Shown here: piece by piece, positions 11,366-25,300 of the stretch
Layout of the letters: every line of letters begins with the position of its first letter
Position numbering within the stretch: position 1 is the stretch's first letter
Source of the DNA: Ridgeia piscesae
Taxonomy: Eukaryota; Annelida; Polychaeta; Sabellida; Siboglinidae
Direction of reading: 5' to 3'
Assembly (NCBI GenBank): GCA_025642075.2
Contig: JAODUO010000126.1
Span: 1,072,501 to 1,136,500 of the forward strand
DNA length: 64,000 bases
Made by a program: the position numbers and the translations under genes
The notes under the pieces: model-generated
Told to the model about the DNA's origin: nothing
What the model saw: only the letters and a program-made list of their open reading frames with translations
Databases searched by the model: none

Positions 11366-12602
11366 CCACACTCTGCTCATGTTACATGCAATATTTGAGA
11401 TGTAGAAACAAACATTCGATTAAACAAAACCATTCAGCTGATCCGCAATTGGCTGGATGGCTAAATACCCAGAAATTGTTATCCATCTTCAAATTGGGCC
11501 GGGTATTTGCGCTCTTCTCACGGCTGATTCAGTCATGACTGGCAAAGTTAATTGCTTGTTTGAATTCTACACTTTGCGTAGGGTATCAGCCATGGCTAGA
11601 GTTGCATGGCAAACAGCCCTGGCTTGACTTTGGCAATGGTACATAGTAGGCCTGTGTGACTTAATACACAGGTCACTGTCTTGGGTGACATCCACAGATC
11701 TTATCCGGTCAACAGTCAGCCTTCACTGGACATATTTAAGTACAGCGAGGACGGGACAGCAACTTGATGATGTCAACAGATCAGTAATGATGCCATGGTT
11801 TCCAAAATTGAGGACTGACCATGAAATGAAGACAGCAGGACGGCGGGTAACATGTAATCTCTTTTTAATTCATTTATACATCTATGTGCATGTTATAATC
11901 ATTTTGTTCATTTATTAAAACATTTATTTAAGCACTTTGACAGCAAACCTCAAATACGAACTGCTTGTAACACAGTGATCAATTACAATAAGAAGTTTAA
12001 TTTTGGAAACATGATTTTGGTTCTTCAGTAATAATTAATAATATAATCTGATGACAACTGGAACTGTTTACTGATTCTGGTATCGATCAACCCTTTTATA
12101 CTGATGCGCCTCTGAGCCTGGTTTCTAAGAATTTAGGCACAACAGAAGTTATCTCATTATTATTAATAATCTAAAAAGTTTTTTACATTAAATATGATGA
12201 AAATCAATTATTGCAATTTGAGTGGCCAAAATATACTACACATGCACAGGTATTTATTTTCATTGAAGTTTCTCTTATTTCATGATCGACTCATCAAAAC
12301 AGTAGACACATGGACCATGACCACCAACACTGGAGAAACAGAACTGTGGCGCCCTCTTGTTGAAGCCTTGTGTATGAAATAAGTGAATGATGACTGGGAA
12401 TAAGATCTTTTGCAATATGTATAAATTAATCCGTTGAACCCAAAGGAAAACCTCTACAACTACCTCTTGAGAAGTACCGGATGATACACTCTTTGTTCAA
12501 TGGTCAAGTTACAATCATAGAATACATGCATAATCGTTTTTAGTCAGAGAGAATAGTGTTTTTGCATTGTTTGTGCTGGGACTCCTGTATGCCTACTATT
12601 GC

Positions 12603-15600
12603 CTAGGTCTCGTAGAAGGCAAAGAGAAACATCCGCGCTATTACAGCCAGTCCAACGACAATAGCGGTCATCTGAACCCACACCGGATGACCCTTAACCT
12701 CTCTGCTGCCAAACGACGATGACCCTTTAAGTGTTGATTTGGAAACCTGCAATAAACCAACAAACACATGTAATTATTAATTATGAAAACAAATAAAATG
12801 GACCAATTAGAGACACCATTATGTGGAAGGAATACATTTAAAGGTAATACAAATTTAGAAATAAGCTAACTTATGTTGTTGTTTTTGAAAGAAATTATAC
12901 TTAATTCCAACAATGTAATTACATGTAATATCAACAATTGCTGTCCGTACATCTGTGGACCATTTTACAAATAATCTTATTACGTCATCAGCCAGATTTT
13001 TCTCTTTAAAATATATTTCACTCCTTGATGTAACCTTATATACAACAGTCAACCCATGATACTCTGCTAGGATATATTCACCAGTGTCTCACAGAAATAG
13101 TGTCCCCAGTGATATGACAGTGACATTTTGCATTTTGAAAAACCTCTTAAATGTAAAGAGAAATTCTGTTTAGTGAGTGACTTTTTATTATCTCAATATC
13201 TTAGTGAAATGCACCCCAGGGCATCTGTTGTGTGCCATACGGTAGGCAAATGTTCCCATACCTGAGCCTCAGGTAGACCAGACACCTGGCCCTGCACTAG
13301 CGGGGGTGGGACACTCTCCGGCCGGTGGGGAGCACCAGTCTTGACCAGGTCAGCCATCAAGTAGTGCTTGCCCGTGCTTACGATGTCCACCTCAACCATA
13401 CGACCAAGCAAGTTGGCGTCTTTTGGCACCAACACCTGCACTCAGGTAAACATAAGGAACTATATCGTAATTACCCAAAAAATAACATGTTCTCATTAAT
13501 TAAGATACTTTAATTACATCTATTGTTATCAAAATATGTTATAGGTTAGAGGTCGTTCACATTAAATCGATATTTACTGGTTTATACAGAGGTTACTAAT
13601 TTTCAGATCTCTCTTCCCCTGAATTAATAATATAAAATACAGATAATTACACAAGCTTAATCACAAATAGGTATATAACAGAAACATTCAAAGATGACCA
13701 TAATCATGTTACAAACATTTATTTACAATCAATATGATTATGCCATTCACTTGTGACTAAGATTGTTATAATGTGTGCTGTATACTACGGTATGTACAAA
13801 TCGATAATTATAAATGTGAACAACTGTGAATGATGGCATAGATCTTGCAATATGAATGATAATGTGAAATAAGACAAAGCCACAATTATAACGGCAAAAT
13901 GGTGGGTCCAAATTCTACACAAGTGCCCAAAATAAAAACTACATAATAAATCAAGAAATGTTTACGAATAGAGATAATTTGAAGAAGAGTGAAAGGGTGT
14001 AGATATAAAAACTGACAGGAAATGCAGGTTTTCTTCCTAAAGCAGAAGACTTCGGCACGTCAGCTTAACTGAAGAAATGATCCTAGTGACACAGAGGAAT
14101 TGTAAAACACATCTGGGGTCCATTTCACTAACGTTAAGATCTCTTTAATCCAATTTTGCTCTTTAAAATCAATTTTGATCCTTAACAATGATCTTGAAGA
14201 CCTGACAACTGTCAACACCACAAAGCACCAGCAGGACATTGTCACCGATGTGTCATGGAAATAGTGTCCTCAGTAATACGGCAATGGATATTTGCATTTT
14301 GAAAACAATATTTAATTTAACAATAGATTTTGTTTAAGGAATGAATTTTCCTTAAGAGCTCTTTATCTTAGTGAAACAGTCCCCTGAACACAAACTGACC
14401 TGGTCATAGCTCTTGTTGTGGGCCACGTAATACTGACCGTCATGTGACACCTCGGTCACCAGGACCGACTGTCTCCAACCCACCTGTCACAGATAACAGT
14501 GACAATCAACGTGACCATGACCAACTCCAAACATAATATTATATTGGTCACAATGTAATTATAACTACCAGTGTCATTTCAGTTACAGCCAATAGTTTTT
14601 TGTTTCTTGTTCACTTACAAAAACACAAAAAGTGAAATTGCAATATCACTTTGTGAAAAAAATACATTTTCCAAATGTTCACCCAGTTGCTGTATACCAC
14701 ATAAACTTTAGGAAAAACAAAACAGACACATTAAAAATGTGTTCCATGACATTCTGCTTGTCCCTGTAAGTTAAGAAAAACTATTTTGAAACATTACAGA
14801 TGTGTGTAGTAAAACTAAAAGTAGTTCTGCGTTCATTTGTGAAAGAGACAAATATAATAAATACATAATACGTCCCAGGTATCAATAAGCACTCCCAGTG
14901 ATCAATATTTTTTTAAATTTCAAATTCATATTATGTGACTTTCAACTGATTAATGAACAAAGAATTTAATTGTACATTCACAATTAATTGTGACGTACCT
15001 TGTGATCATAGGGTCTATAGGAAGCAAACACCTCAGACAGAATCTTGGTTCGTTTCTTTACCTAAAAGTCAAATCATGTACAGTGTATATTAAAGATAAT
15101 ATGAAACAAACAACGTTACTCAAAAAGAATAATTTCACATCAGATTTCCTCACTTATTTGCATAAAGTTTGAAACAAGAAATCCAGTACGTCTGTTTGCT
15201 TACTTCACAATCACTGTTCTGTGTATAAGATGAAACATTGCTTAACAAAAACTTGCATTCTATTACTTGGGCTGTATGACATCTGTTAAATCAAGGTTTT
15301 CTCATTCAAACACTGTTACTTGGTGTTGTTGCATAGAACACATTTAGAGCTAATTAAAAAATATGTATGTTAACACCAAATTGGAGTATTAATTTTTTTT
15401 AATATAATGTCGATGATTCTGAAATCACCTGATGTTTTTCATCAAAACATAAACTAGATTAAGATATATTTTTAAGCGACACGTTTCATCTACCAGGATG
15501 AAATAAATGTTTGCATGTTACACTGATCTAATTCTGGAGTAGTCTCACTTAACCCGACTCTTGCTGGCGCCTGGCCTATGTAACTTTGCTGAAAAGACAG

Positions 15601-18600
15601 CCTGGTGACATAGCCAGCTTTTGAATGTTATCCATGTGAGGGGCTCACAAGTGCTGTCGCTACACAGAGCCTGGATAATTTAAGCTAATGCTGCCATAAT
15701 TCCTGCTTCAACTGCAAATTTGTATTTCCATTTATTTTTTTGTGTGAATCTAAGTTTAATGTTGAATACTTTTAATAGTATAGTATTACCTTATAGAAAT
15801 ATATCCTTACTTTAGTTTTATTTCCTAGTTGGCCTGAGAACCAATCAGCGTCTAAACTATTCTGGGGTAAGGCCACCCTGGCGACAACATTGACAGAGCA
15901 TTGCACAGGCGGATGTGAGGGACTGCAAAGTGCTGCCACCTGTTGGAGCTTGGGTTACCGAGGCTAAGTTTGGAGGGACTGTCAAGTAGCCTTACCTCCT
16001 GCGTAGGCACACGGTTCATCTTGGCTGCTGGAGTCCCGGGCCGGGGAAAAAACTGATTGATGAAGAGGCTGGGAAACTTGTATTCCTCCACCAGCTGCCG
16101 CGTCTCCTCAAAGTCCTGGGTCAGATAGCAACGGACATCAAATGACCTTTATTTGTCCCTCATGGGGACATTCTCTTGTGGCGTTTGATATTTTAAAATG
16201 ATTAATAAATAAAGGATATTGTATGAGAGAGTACAGTAAAAACAAATTCTAAGAATTATAAATGATTAAAAATACAATAGATAAAATGAGTTGTTAGGAA
16301 ATATAATTTACACATCACAGCAAGAGCAGGTCATCATCACATATCTCAAAGGAATACAGTCCGAAGAATAACAACAGCTAGACATGCAGTGGGGAGAGAG
16401 GGAAATCAATCGTCTAGAAAATGTATAGAGGAATGTCAACAGCGACTAAATCTCAGGTAAGGCAGCTGAAAACGACACCGAGATGGTACCATATTGGAAA
16501 TTTGATTTATGGAGTGATCGGGAAAAAGAAAAATCTGCTTCCTTTCCTCTTTGCCCTCCACCTGTCACAGGCTCCAGTTACTAACATTAAAAGGAGACAG
16601 TCAGTCCATATGTTTGTTTAATTATTAACTAATGCTACAATAAATATGCTGAACATATGTTGCCTGTGGAATTGTGCAGTGAAAGCCAATATGTTTGTAA
16701 TTTGAATGGTGTGATTTTGAGGCAGGTACAAAGAGTGGACAAAGCATCTGCTTACAAAACATGCTGTGTTGGTAACACTGCCAAGGTGGGCCGAGTTTAA
16801 TGCTCTTTGTTGTTTCATGCAATTTTACGTTTCAACACTACTATGAACAATAATTCTTAACCTAGGAAACTGCCACAGCAGTAAAGTGATATTGTTGCTT
16901 TCTGCGTGACGTGACAGAGATAATTTGTTTAGTCAAAACAATTGTGTACAATAAGTTTTTACAGTTCATAGTACCACTTAGAATACAGAGAGGGGATCTG
17001 GAATGCAACATTAAACAATTCATCAAGATGCTGGCAAGTATTTGCACAAGTTAAAAAAAAAATTATTACCTAGATTTGTCTCAGAAGCCAAGAGGCATAC
17101 CCCATTGTATAGACAAATTTGTGTAATTTTTCTATATGAATAAAAAGTTATAAACAAAACTTAGTATTACTATAATTTGAATTAGCAGCACAAACCTTGT
17201 CAGTCTCCGTTGGAAATCCACAGATGATGTCTGTTGCCACGGTGATATCAGGCACTCTGATACATAAACAGGGAAGTTGAATAACGCCAGCACAAATGTG
17301 AACCTAAATAACAGCTGTCACAACAAACCATGAGCCATCTTTTGTCATTCTTATTGACATCCTATACAGCACCAGTGTATTCAAGAAGTCAAAATTGAAT
17401 TAAAAAACCTACCACACGTTTCATAAGAATTATAAAAAGTGAACTGCTGTAACACTATGAAGGAGAATGATTTTATAGAAAATGTACCAAACAAAATAAA
17501 AATATGTATGCAATCACACATTTAAAAAAAACAAGATTATATCAAAAACAAAGAAAGGTTGTAGATATATTTATAAAATATTTCCTTTATAATGCCCCAA
17601 AAGAACTATTTTAAAAGGAAATAAAGGTGGTATATATAATAAAATTGACAAATGTTTCCCTTTCTACTGCAGGCAATACAACACCTAAGGTTAAATAAAG
17701 AAAAAACGTTCACATAATATTTACAATTACCTGGCTTTGAGAAAGTCGACGACTCGTCTGAAGTCTGCCTGGCAATACTCCCGTCTCATGTCCATGAGTA
17801 CGCTGTCGGATGCGGACTGGACAGGGAGGTGGAGGAAGGAATACACCCGGGGATGGCGGAGAACCTTCGCCATCTCCTGCAACAAACCACCAAGTGAGAA
17901 AATGCACAAATAGGTTCATCACATAGGTTGGTTTAACTTTAAATAAGTTCTCGTTTTACACATTTCACATTCAAATTTACCTTTCACCTGTTTTGTTTTA
18001 ACAGACTAGCTTCAATTGATAGACAGTCTGATGAACAACATGAAACAGCAGCCAAGATGTATGAAAGAAAAAGGTCTGAATATGTCATAAGAGAAATTAC
18101 ATCGATAAAAAATTTGATATACACAAAAACACAGTAACAGCCTTGACATGAATGATTTGTTATTCTGGACAAATACAATACTAAATAACAATGCAATTCC
18201 ATTCAAAAACCCTCTTGTCACAACATATATATTTCAAACTGAATCAATACACAGTGACACACACTGTAGTTAACACAGTCTAAGCCAAGTTCATTAAAAT
18301 TAAATTTAACACATTTTTAAAGATCTTTCTGAAAATATGTGCAATGAAAGATACCATTAAGATTTTTTATTATTTATTCCACACTGACTCTCAAATAATT
18401 AACTAAGATGGTTTCGCTATCATAAATATGTTCGTTTGTCAAAATAACAGTCCCAGTGACCTGCAAGGACCGTTTCAACATGTGACATGTCTATGACATG
18501 TGTCAGTCACCTCTAGATGCTCCAGAATGTAAGGTGGGTTGGTCATGCCGAGTCGTAACATGGCGCCCTCTGGTATCACCTCAACTAGTTTCCATAGCAA

Positions 18601-21600
18601 CTGAGGGAGGGTGTGACCTATATCGCGTCCGTATGCTCCCGTGTCTTCAGACGTGAGCCACAATTCAACGACTCCCTCTAGGGACAGCACAGACCAGTGG
18701 TCAGACAAACACTGCCTATCACTGTTATGTCAAAAATAAAGGCTAAAACTGTCTACACTATTTATTTAGCTCACCAGAATTAATTTTCATAATTTTCACA
18801 TCTATAGTATGTAAATTGTTATATGTGCAATTATTTTAATATAGAAACACGAAGGTTTGTTAAAATCATCAAATATTTACTAATGTGACAATCTGCTTTG
18901 CATAACATTAAAACATAGATAGTGTAACTTATAAAACTGTTAATAAATTTGTTATAAAATTTTAGCAATTTTGTTTTCACAATCTTCATTTGGTCTGTCC
19001 AATATTATTTAGCAATTCTCGTTAAAATTCTAGTAAAACTAAATAAATAATATTTAACAAAAACGAGTGACAAATAATACTAATAAACTAAGTTTCATCA
19101 GGAAATAACTGAGATGGACTCAGCTATGAGGCATTTAAGATATACGTACCTTTAAAGGACTGTCTTGCCCTCTCTACTATTTCCTCTGGGGGGTAACTAC
19201 CCAGTTCCCCTCTGGCATGTTTTGTCTTACAGTAAGTGCACTGGTTCAGGCACCTACCAAAGGTAACCAGATACACGAATTACAAAAACAGTTTGAAAAA
19301 TGGCAAACATCTATATAACATCAAACAAAGTGTTTATGTTACATGAAAACTACATTTATACAGGATATAAATGCAAATGCGTTATTGTCTTGGTTCTAGA
19401 ATTAAACAGGGCAAATAAATAACGTTACTTAAGTCATATTAATAACACACTAGAAAATATATATATAAGTACAGTATTTAGAATCAATATGGCAATATAA
19501 AAGACAGTAATGTCCACGTGAATATGGTGGTTATCACAATTAAAATATAAATGCTGTGCAGTTGACTCAAACGAAGCGTGTTTAATGAGGTTGAAATGTT
19601 ACAATCAGACAATATAAGACAACAGCTGTCATGCTGCAGGTATTTACCCTGTGCTGATGGCAATAATCTCTATGAGTGGGTTCTTTCTGATCTTTGGTAG
19701 ACTCAACGTGGCTCCACCAAGCTTTTTGCCCGATTTCTTCTTCTGCCCCAGTAACCGGACAGTGTGACCTACAAAACATCCAGTCTGTTCACATCTCTGT
19801 TTTTATGAAACACGGTTGGCACTACTTTCTGTCACGCATTCAAAATAAGAATGTTCACAACATTCTTTGCAACATTTCAACTAGACATACAACTAGATAT
19901 TAAACTTAACACATCCAAGATGGTGGACCAAACCAAACTGGAACAAGTTAGAAATGTGAAGCACAATGGAACAGGTTCTCTGACAAGTGCAGGTTAGTCA
20001 CTGGTGTACATAGGTAGGACATTGTTTGACTCTCAAGAAGTCAAAGGCTGGCCACATGCCGCCTGGAATTTGTAACTTTGGACAGCAATCTTGTTGAAAT
20101 ATTAGAAAAGAAAATACAATTGTTTGAGAAAAATTCCACTACAAGTACATTTTCTCAACAGTTGCAATTCAACGGTTATAATTCACAGCTGTACAGCTAG
20201 CTTTCCAGACTGTGAGGCTGTATTAAGCTCCCCTTACAGACACAATGTTAGGGAACTAGTGTAGATGTAAATTCTTCTGTCACATTGTAAAAATGTGACA
20301 GAAGAACACCAGAGAACACCCGACCCAGGGGTGACTTACCTTTGAGGGCTTCCTCTACCACCTCCACCACCCTGTCTATTTGCTGAACCCCAATCACACT
20401 GAGACCCTGAAATGACAATCCCACACTCCAACACTAAACTGTTATCACTTTGTCTACACTTCAGACATAGGTAACACAACACATTACCCTACTAATTCAA
20501 TAACATTTCAGTTCACTTAACTGTAGTCTTTGTCAAGTTTTTCTTTTGTGGTAAAATAGAATAATAAAATAAAGTATAATAAAAACACACTGTTGGTGTA
20601 AATAACTAAATGTACGTTCAAAATATACATACATTACTTGCACAACAATGCTACTAGGCCACTATTGCCTATATATAAAAAGCTGTACAAAAACTGAAGG
20701 AAAAATTGGCCAAAAGACCCTGAAGCCCTTTGGACAATATAGTGAGTTTATAATTATGAATGAAATGTTTTTTGGTGAATCATAGTCACTGCCTAGTCTC
20801 TTCACCATAATCATCTAATGATCTAATTGGCATTTTATCTGGTTATCCATATGAGAGATGACAAGAAACAGCCAAATTGTGTGAATGCGTGATAGGACCG
20901 GTCAGTAATGGTTTTAATTAAGATGGAGTTACCTACTTCCATTCCACTAAACCAGCCCAGTGATCAGAATGCAGTTGATATCAATAGTGTATGATGTTTC
21001 ATTCCATTGTTCAGACTAGTAATTTTATATGTTTGTCACTCATGGATGATCATGTATCAGTCACACCATTATAAAGATAATTAAGTAAGTATCAAAATAA
21101 AGACAATTTGCATTTGCAGAAAATCAACAGTTTTGAAGAGACAGCTTAATTAAAACGTGCAGGAGCAGCAATACCTATGCTATAATAATAATCTTTATTT
21201 TATATAGAGCATATTTCCACAGTGTTCACAGGTTTACTATGCTTTCCAGGAAGGCAGCTTGGCCGCCAGGGACAGCCATCGATACACAATTATATAAGTT
21301 ATTGTTTCCCAGCCTGTGCATGCAGACACAGGCAAAATGTAGACAAGTAGATTTAAGGCAGCCCTGAGGTACCCTTAGAAACATTCAATCAAATAACAAA
21401 ATACATACTACCTATATACCCTAAGAAATGCCTATAAAAAACTAGAGAAAAAGTCACTTTTTTACCAGTTTCCGAACGTTCAGAATGAGCCAATGATATA
21501 CAAAATTGTTGCACATAGCAGCTGTTCCCTAAAACACATCTATGCCAAATAATAAAAACAGACCCTCAACAGTTTCTGAGATGTGGGGGCTAACAGCGCA

Positions 21601-22264
21601 TGACTGGTGGAGAGTGATACCATAAGTGCATTAGTCCTTCAGCCCAAAGGACTAAAAACTGTAGAATTAAAAACCAATGTATCCCATCCCTTCACCTCAA
21701 TGTACTTGGCCTTGGGCTGGCCTTGAGGAACGCAGCCTGCGACTACAACTGGTTTGCCCAACTTGCGTCCCTCAGCGACGTCGTTCCTGAAGTGGTCCTC
21801 TGCGGGTCCCTTCACTGTGCAACTGTTGAGGAGCCACAAGTCTGCGGAGAGTCTGTCGTCTGGAAAACATCACGTCACATCACATCACATCACATCACAT
21901 CACATCACATCACATCACATCACATCACATCACATCACATCACATCACATCACATCACATCACATCACATCACATCACATCACATCACATGACTAGTTAC
22001 ACATCACTCATCATTATATAGTGAAATTTAATTAATACTTCATTACTTATTTTAATAATTTAAAACACATTCTATGGCGCACGATACGGTATGGACTACT
22101 GCTGCATTCAACAAGACTTGCATCTTCGTCAGGTGATACTACTGAATATATATACACACATATATTATATAATATATTATATATATATAATATATAACTA
22201 TATATTATATATATTATATATGATATAATATATATATATATATCACATATAAAATATATATATC

Positions 22265-22315
<51 letters not shown>

Positions 22316-25300
22316 TATATATATCATATATATATATATATATATATATTATAATATACATAGAACTCATACCCACCATCCTGGCTAATTGGTGATATTT
22401 TTTTTTAGTTTAACCATTCTTTCCCATCAATTACATAGTTCTCTGTACAGATGAAGTCACAAAAAATGTATTAAACTCAGATGACACAATTTCAGAGCAG
22501 CAAATAATTCCAAATTAAGCGTATTTAGTTAAACACATTTGAAATGAAAACGATGAAGACTGTTACGAAATATTATTTACTTTCAATTTCAGATATCCTT
22601 GGCATAGCTTCATGTAGAGACCCGTCCACCCATCATTTGGATGGGTAAAAACCATTGTGGACAGGTAGAAATATGGGTGGATGGGTGGTGGACGGCTAAA
22701 ATATTAAGGAGCAAAAAAAGGTTCCAAAACCATAGATATTGTCAGTTATGCCTTGAAAGTGAGTGCAAATGGTGTCACATGTGTGTTTGTAGTCCATTTC
22801 AGGTTATCAGACACATTTTAAAGTTTGTTAACTGGCTTAACCGATTAGATCCTACAACGGCCGTGGCCGGCCGCTCTGCCCAGTCCTACAACAGCCGCCA
22901 CCGGCCGGACACAGGACCTTGTATTCCAAAAATTCCAGGCGATTAACTGCTGCACTAAACGCTCCCATATTTTAACACAACCTAGCGGATACAGTTTCCA
23001 ACAACACCAGCTTGTCACGTGCATGGGTTGCCATATTGAAAATTTGTATTTACATCGATTTTCTTCGAGTGCTTTTTCGTCCAACTTTGCCGTTGTCGTC
23101 ATGTTTTCGGCAACTGATGTTGCACAAATGGTGTGGGATAGTGACAGCGATGATGGTGAAATGGAAGGGGGATCGGATGTGGAAATTGAGGAACATGTAA
23201 GTAGTTTTTTCTGTAAGAATTATTGCTTCCATCATGTCGCTAAAAAAGTAAAAGTTGGCTGTCAATGTCATCGCTTCGGCATCGACTGAGCTGGACTATG
23301 ACCGTTCGATGTACATCGATTCCATCACTTGTGTTATTTTTACACTCAACTGTTGTTGACATTATCTGGATGTATGACATATTTCAACCATGCAGTGACT
23401 TGTATGAATAACTAATAATTATACATTTCTATGGCTATGTTGAATACAACTTTTGTCAAATTCTGACAGCTGTCAGTGTCAGTGGCAGTTCGAGTATATG
23501 TGTACCTGGCAGTTTTTGTCTGGATGTGTTGCACTTCTGTTCTGTTGATGTTACTTCTAACCTCAGCCACCAGCTATTGTCTTTTATTATGTTGTCATAT
23601 TGTTCATATTTCATAATTGTTTATAATTACATTTCTCTCATTTCATGTTTATTTATTTTGACTTTTTTATTACAGGAAGAAGAAAAGAAGAAGACAAAGA
23701 AGAATTATGTTTTCTTCGACCAGTATTTCACACAAAACACATATACACTACAGTGTATGCCATTTCAAACAACTCAAAACAACACAAATATAAATTATAC
23801 AATACAACAATGAACAGACACAATGTTTTGTTTGTCAATAAACACTGTTGCAACTAATTTGATTGATTCAATGGCTTTATTACAGAGATATTTCAATACA
23901 TGCCTCTATAACACAATGTCGGCCATTTTGAAAATATTTTGCCTGACAAAATTATGAAAATATAGTGTAACTTGAAAAATAACCATCAGAATGTTATAAC
24001 GTTTTCACTGTTGTAAAGCTAACACATATAGCTGCATTTTATTTGAATAGGGTAGTAGCAGAGGTTCAATTTCTAATGTCAGTCGCTAAGTAGAATAACT
24101 TTTTTTAACAAATTTATTATTTTCTTTTCAAATTGTGGTCAAGTGTCAACATTTTATCACGAAATCATATTTATATGTGTATAGGCATGTGGAGAAATTA
24201 GTACTCTTCAAAATAAACACAACTTGTAATTATCAATATTGAATAGATTTTTTTCTACAGATTTTTTAACACATAGAAGTAAAATCGCTCCAAAAATGCC
24301 ATAAATCCTGGGAACAAGAGGGCATGTTTTAATAAAATCCTAGGGCCTAATGGGGTTAACAGTTAACATCCATGTGTCCACCAAAACATGTGTGACTGTC
24401 AATAACTTTTTTCTGCACAAATCCCTGATCCTTGGTAAATTGTTAGTGTATGGAAACTACTTTCAGTATAACCCAGTGTCTGGACGAGTGACACGAGTAG
24501 ATATGTGTAGTGTGTTTTGTGTAATGTGTAATGTGTAATGTGTAATGTGTAATGTGTAATGTGTAATGTGTAATGTGTAGTGAGTAGTGTGTAGTGTGTA
24601 GTAAGTAGTGTATTCTATGTAGTGTGTAGTATGTTGTATATATGTAGTGTGTAGTGTGTAGTATGTAGTGTGTAGTATGTTGTATATATGTAGTGTGTAG
24701 GTGTGTAGTGTGTAGGTGTGTAGTGTGTAGTGTGTAGTGTGTAGTGTGTAGTGTGTAGTGTGTAGTGTGTAGTGTGTAGTGTGTACCCACCAGTGATTGT
24801 GTATCCATATGCGGCTAGTTGCCCGGCCATGTACTCGCTGTCTGAGTTGTTATGAGAACAGCCCCATGTCTTCACATAGACCCTCTGTGTGCCTGCTCAC
24901 AAGTACAGAGAACAACTTCGTTAATTCACACACTGGTCCCCAGCAAATGACCATTGTGCACTGATCAACAGGTGTTCTAGCTAAATGAATGATCCACACA
25001 CAGTGACACAGGAGACACAGGTGACACAGGTGACACAGGTGACACAACTGAGCATAGTAGCATTTAGAATGGCTGTTCAGTGAAATAATTCTGTCTGCAA
25101 TAGAATCTTTCACTAAAAATCCAGTAACATGGTTATTATCATGTTGGTTTTAAAACAGTTAGCATATATCTACTTTGGGATATTATTAAAGGGATCCTTT
25201 TAGGCTTATATGCATTCGATGTGTCAAGGCATGTTCATTTTCCATAAGTACTTTCTCTGCTACTTTTTTCTTGCAAAGCAATGCATAACTTGGGTATTAT

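Larger units (their letters stand above)
9530..12600. other. Intergenic region between SRF and CDKAL1
   Basis: This AT-rich sequence lies between the SRF 5' side and the CDKAL1 3' end. Apart from two small tandem repeats (10571-10787 and 11310-11365) I see no coding exon or RNA gene. An AATAAA on the minus strand at 12253-12258, about 345 bp past the CDKAL1 stop, is a possible polyadenylation signal. Confidence 0.5.

Noticed and set aside
21723..21996. Plus-strand open frames ending in repeated SHHITSHH
   Set aside because: Antisense shadow of CDKAL1 exon 3 extended through (CATCA)n.
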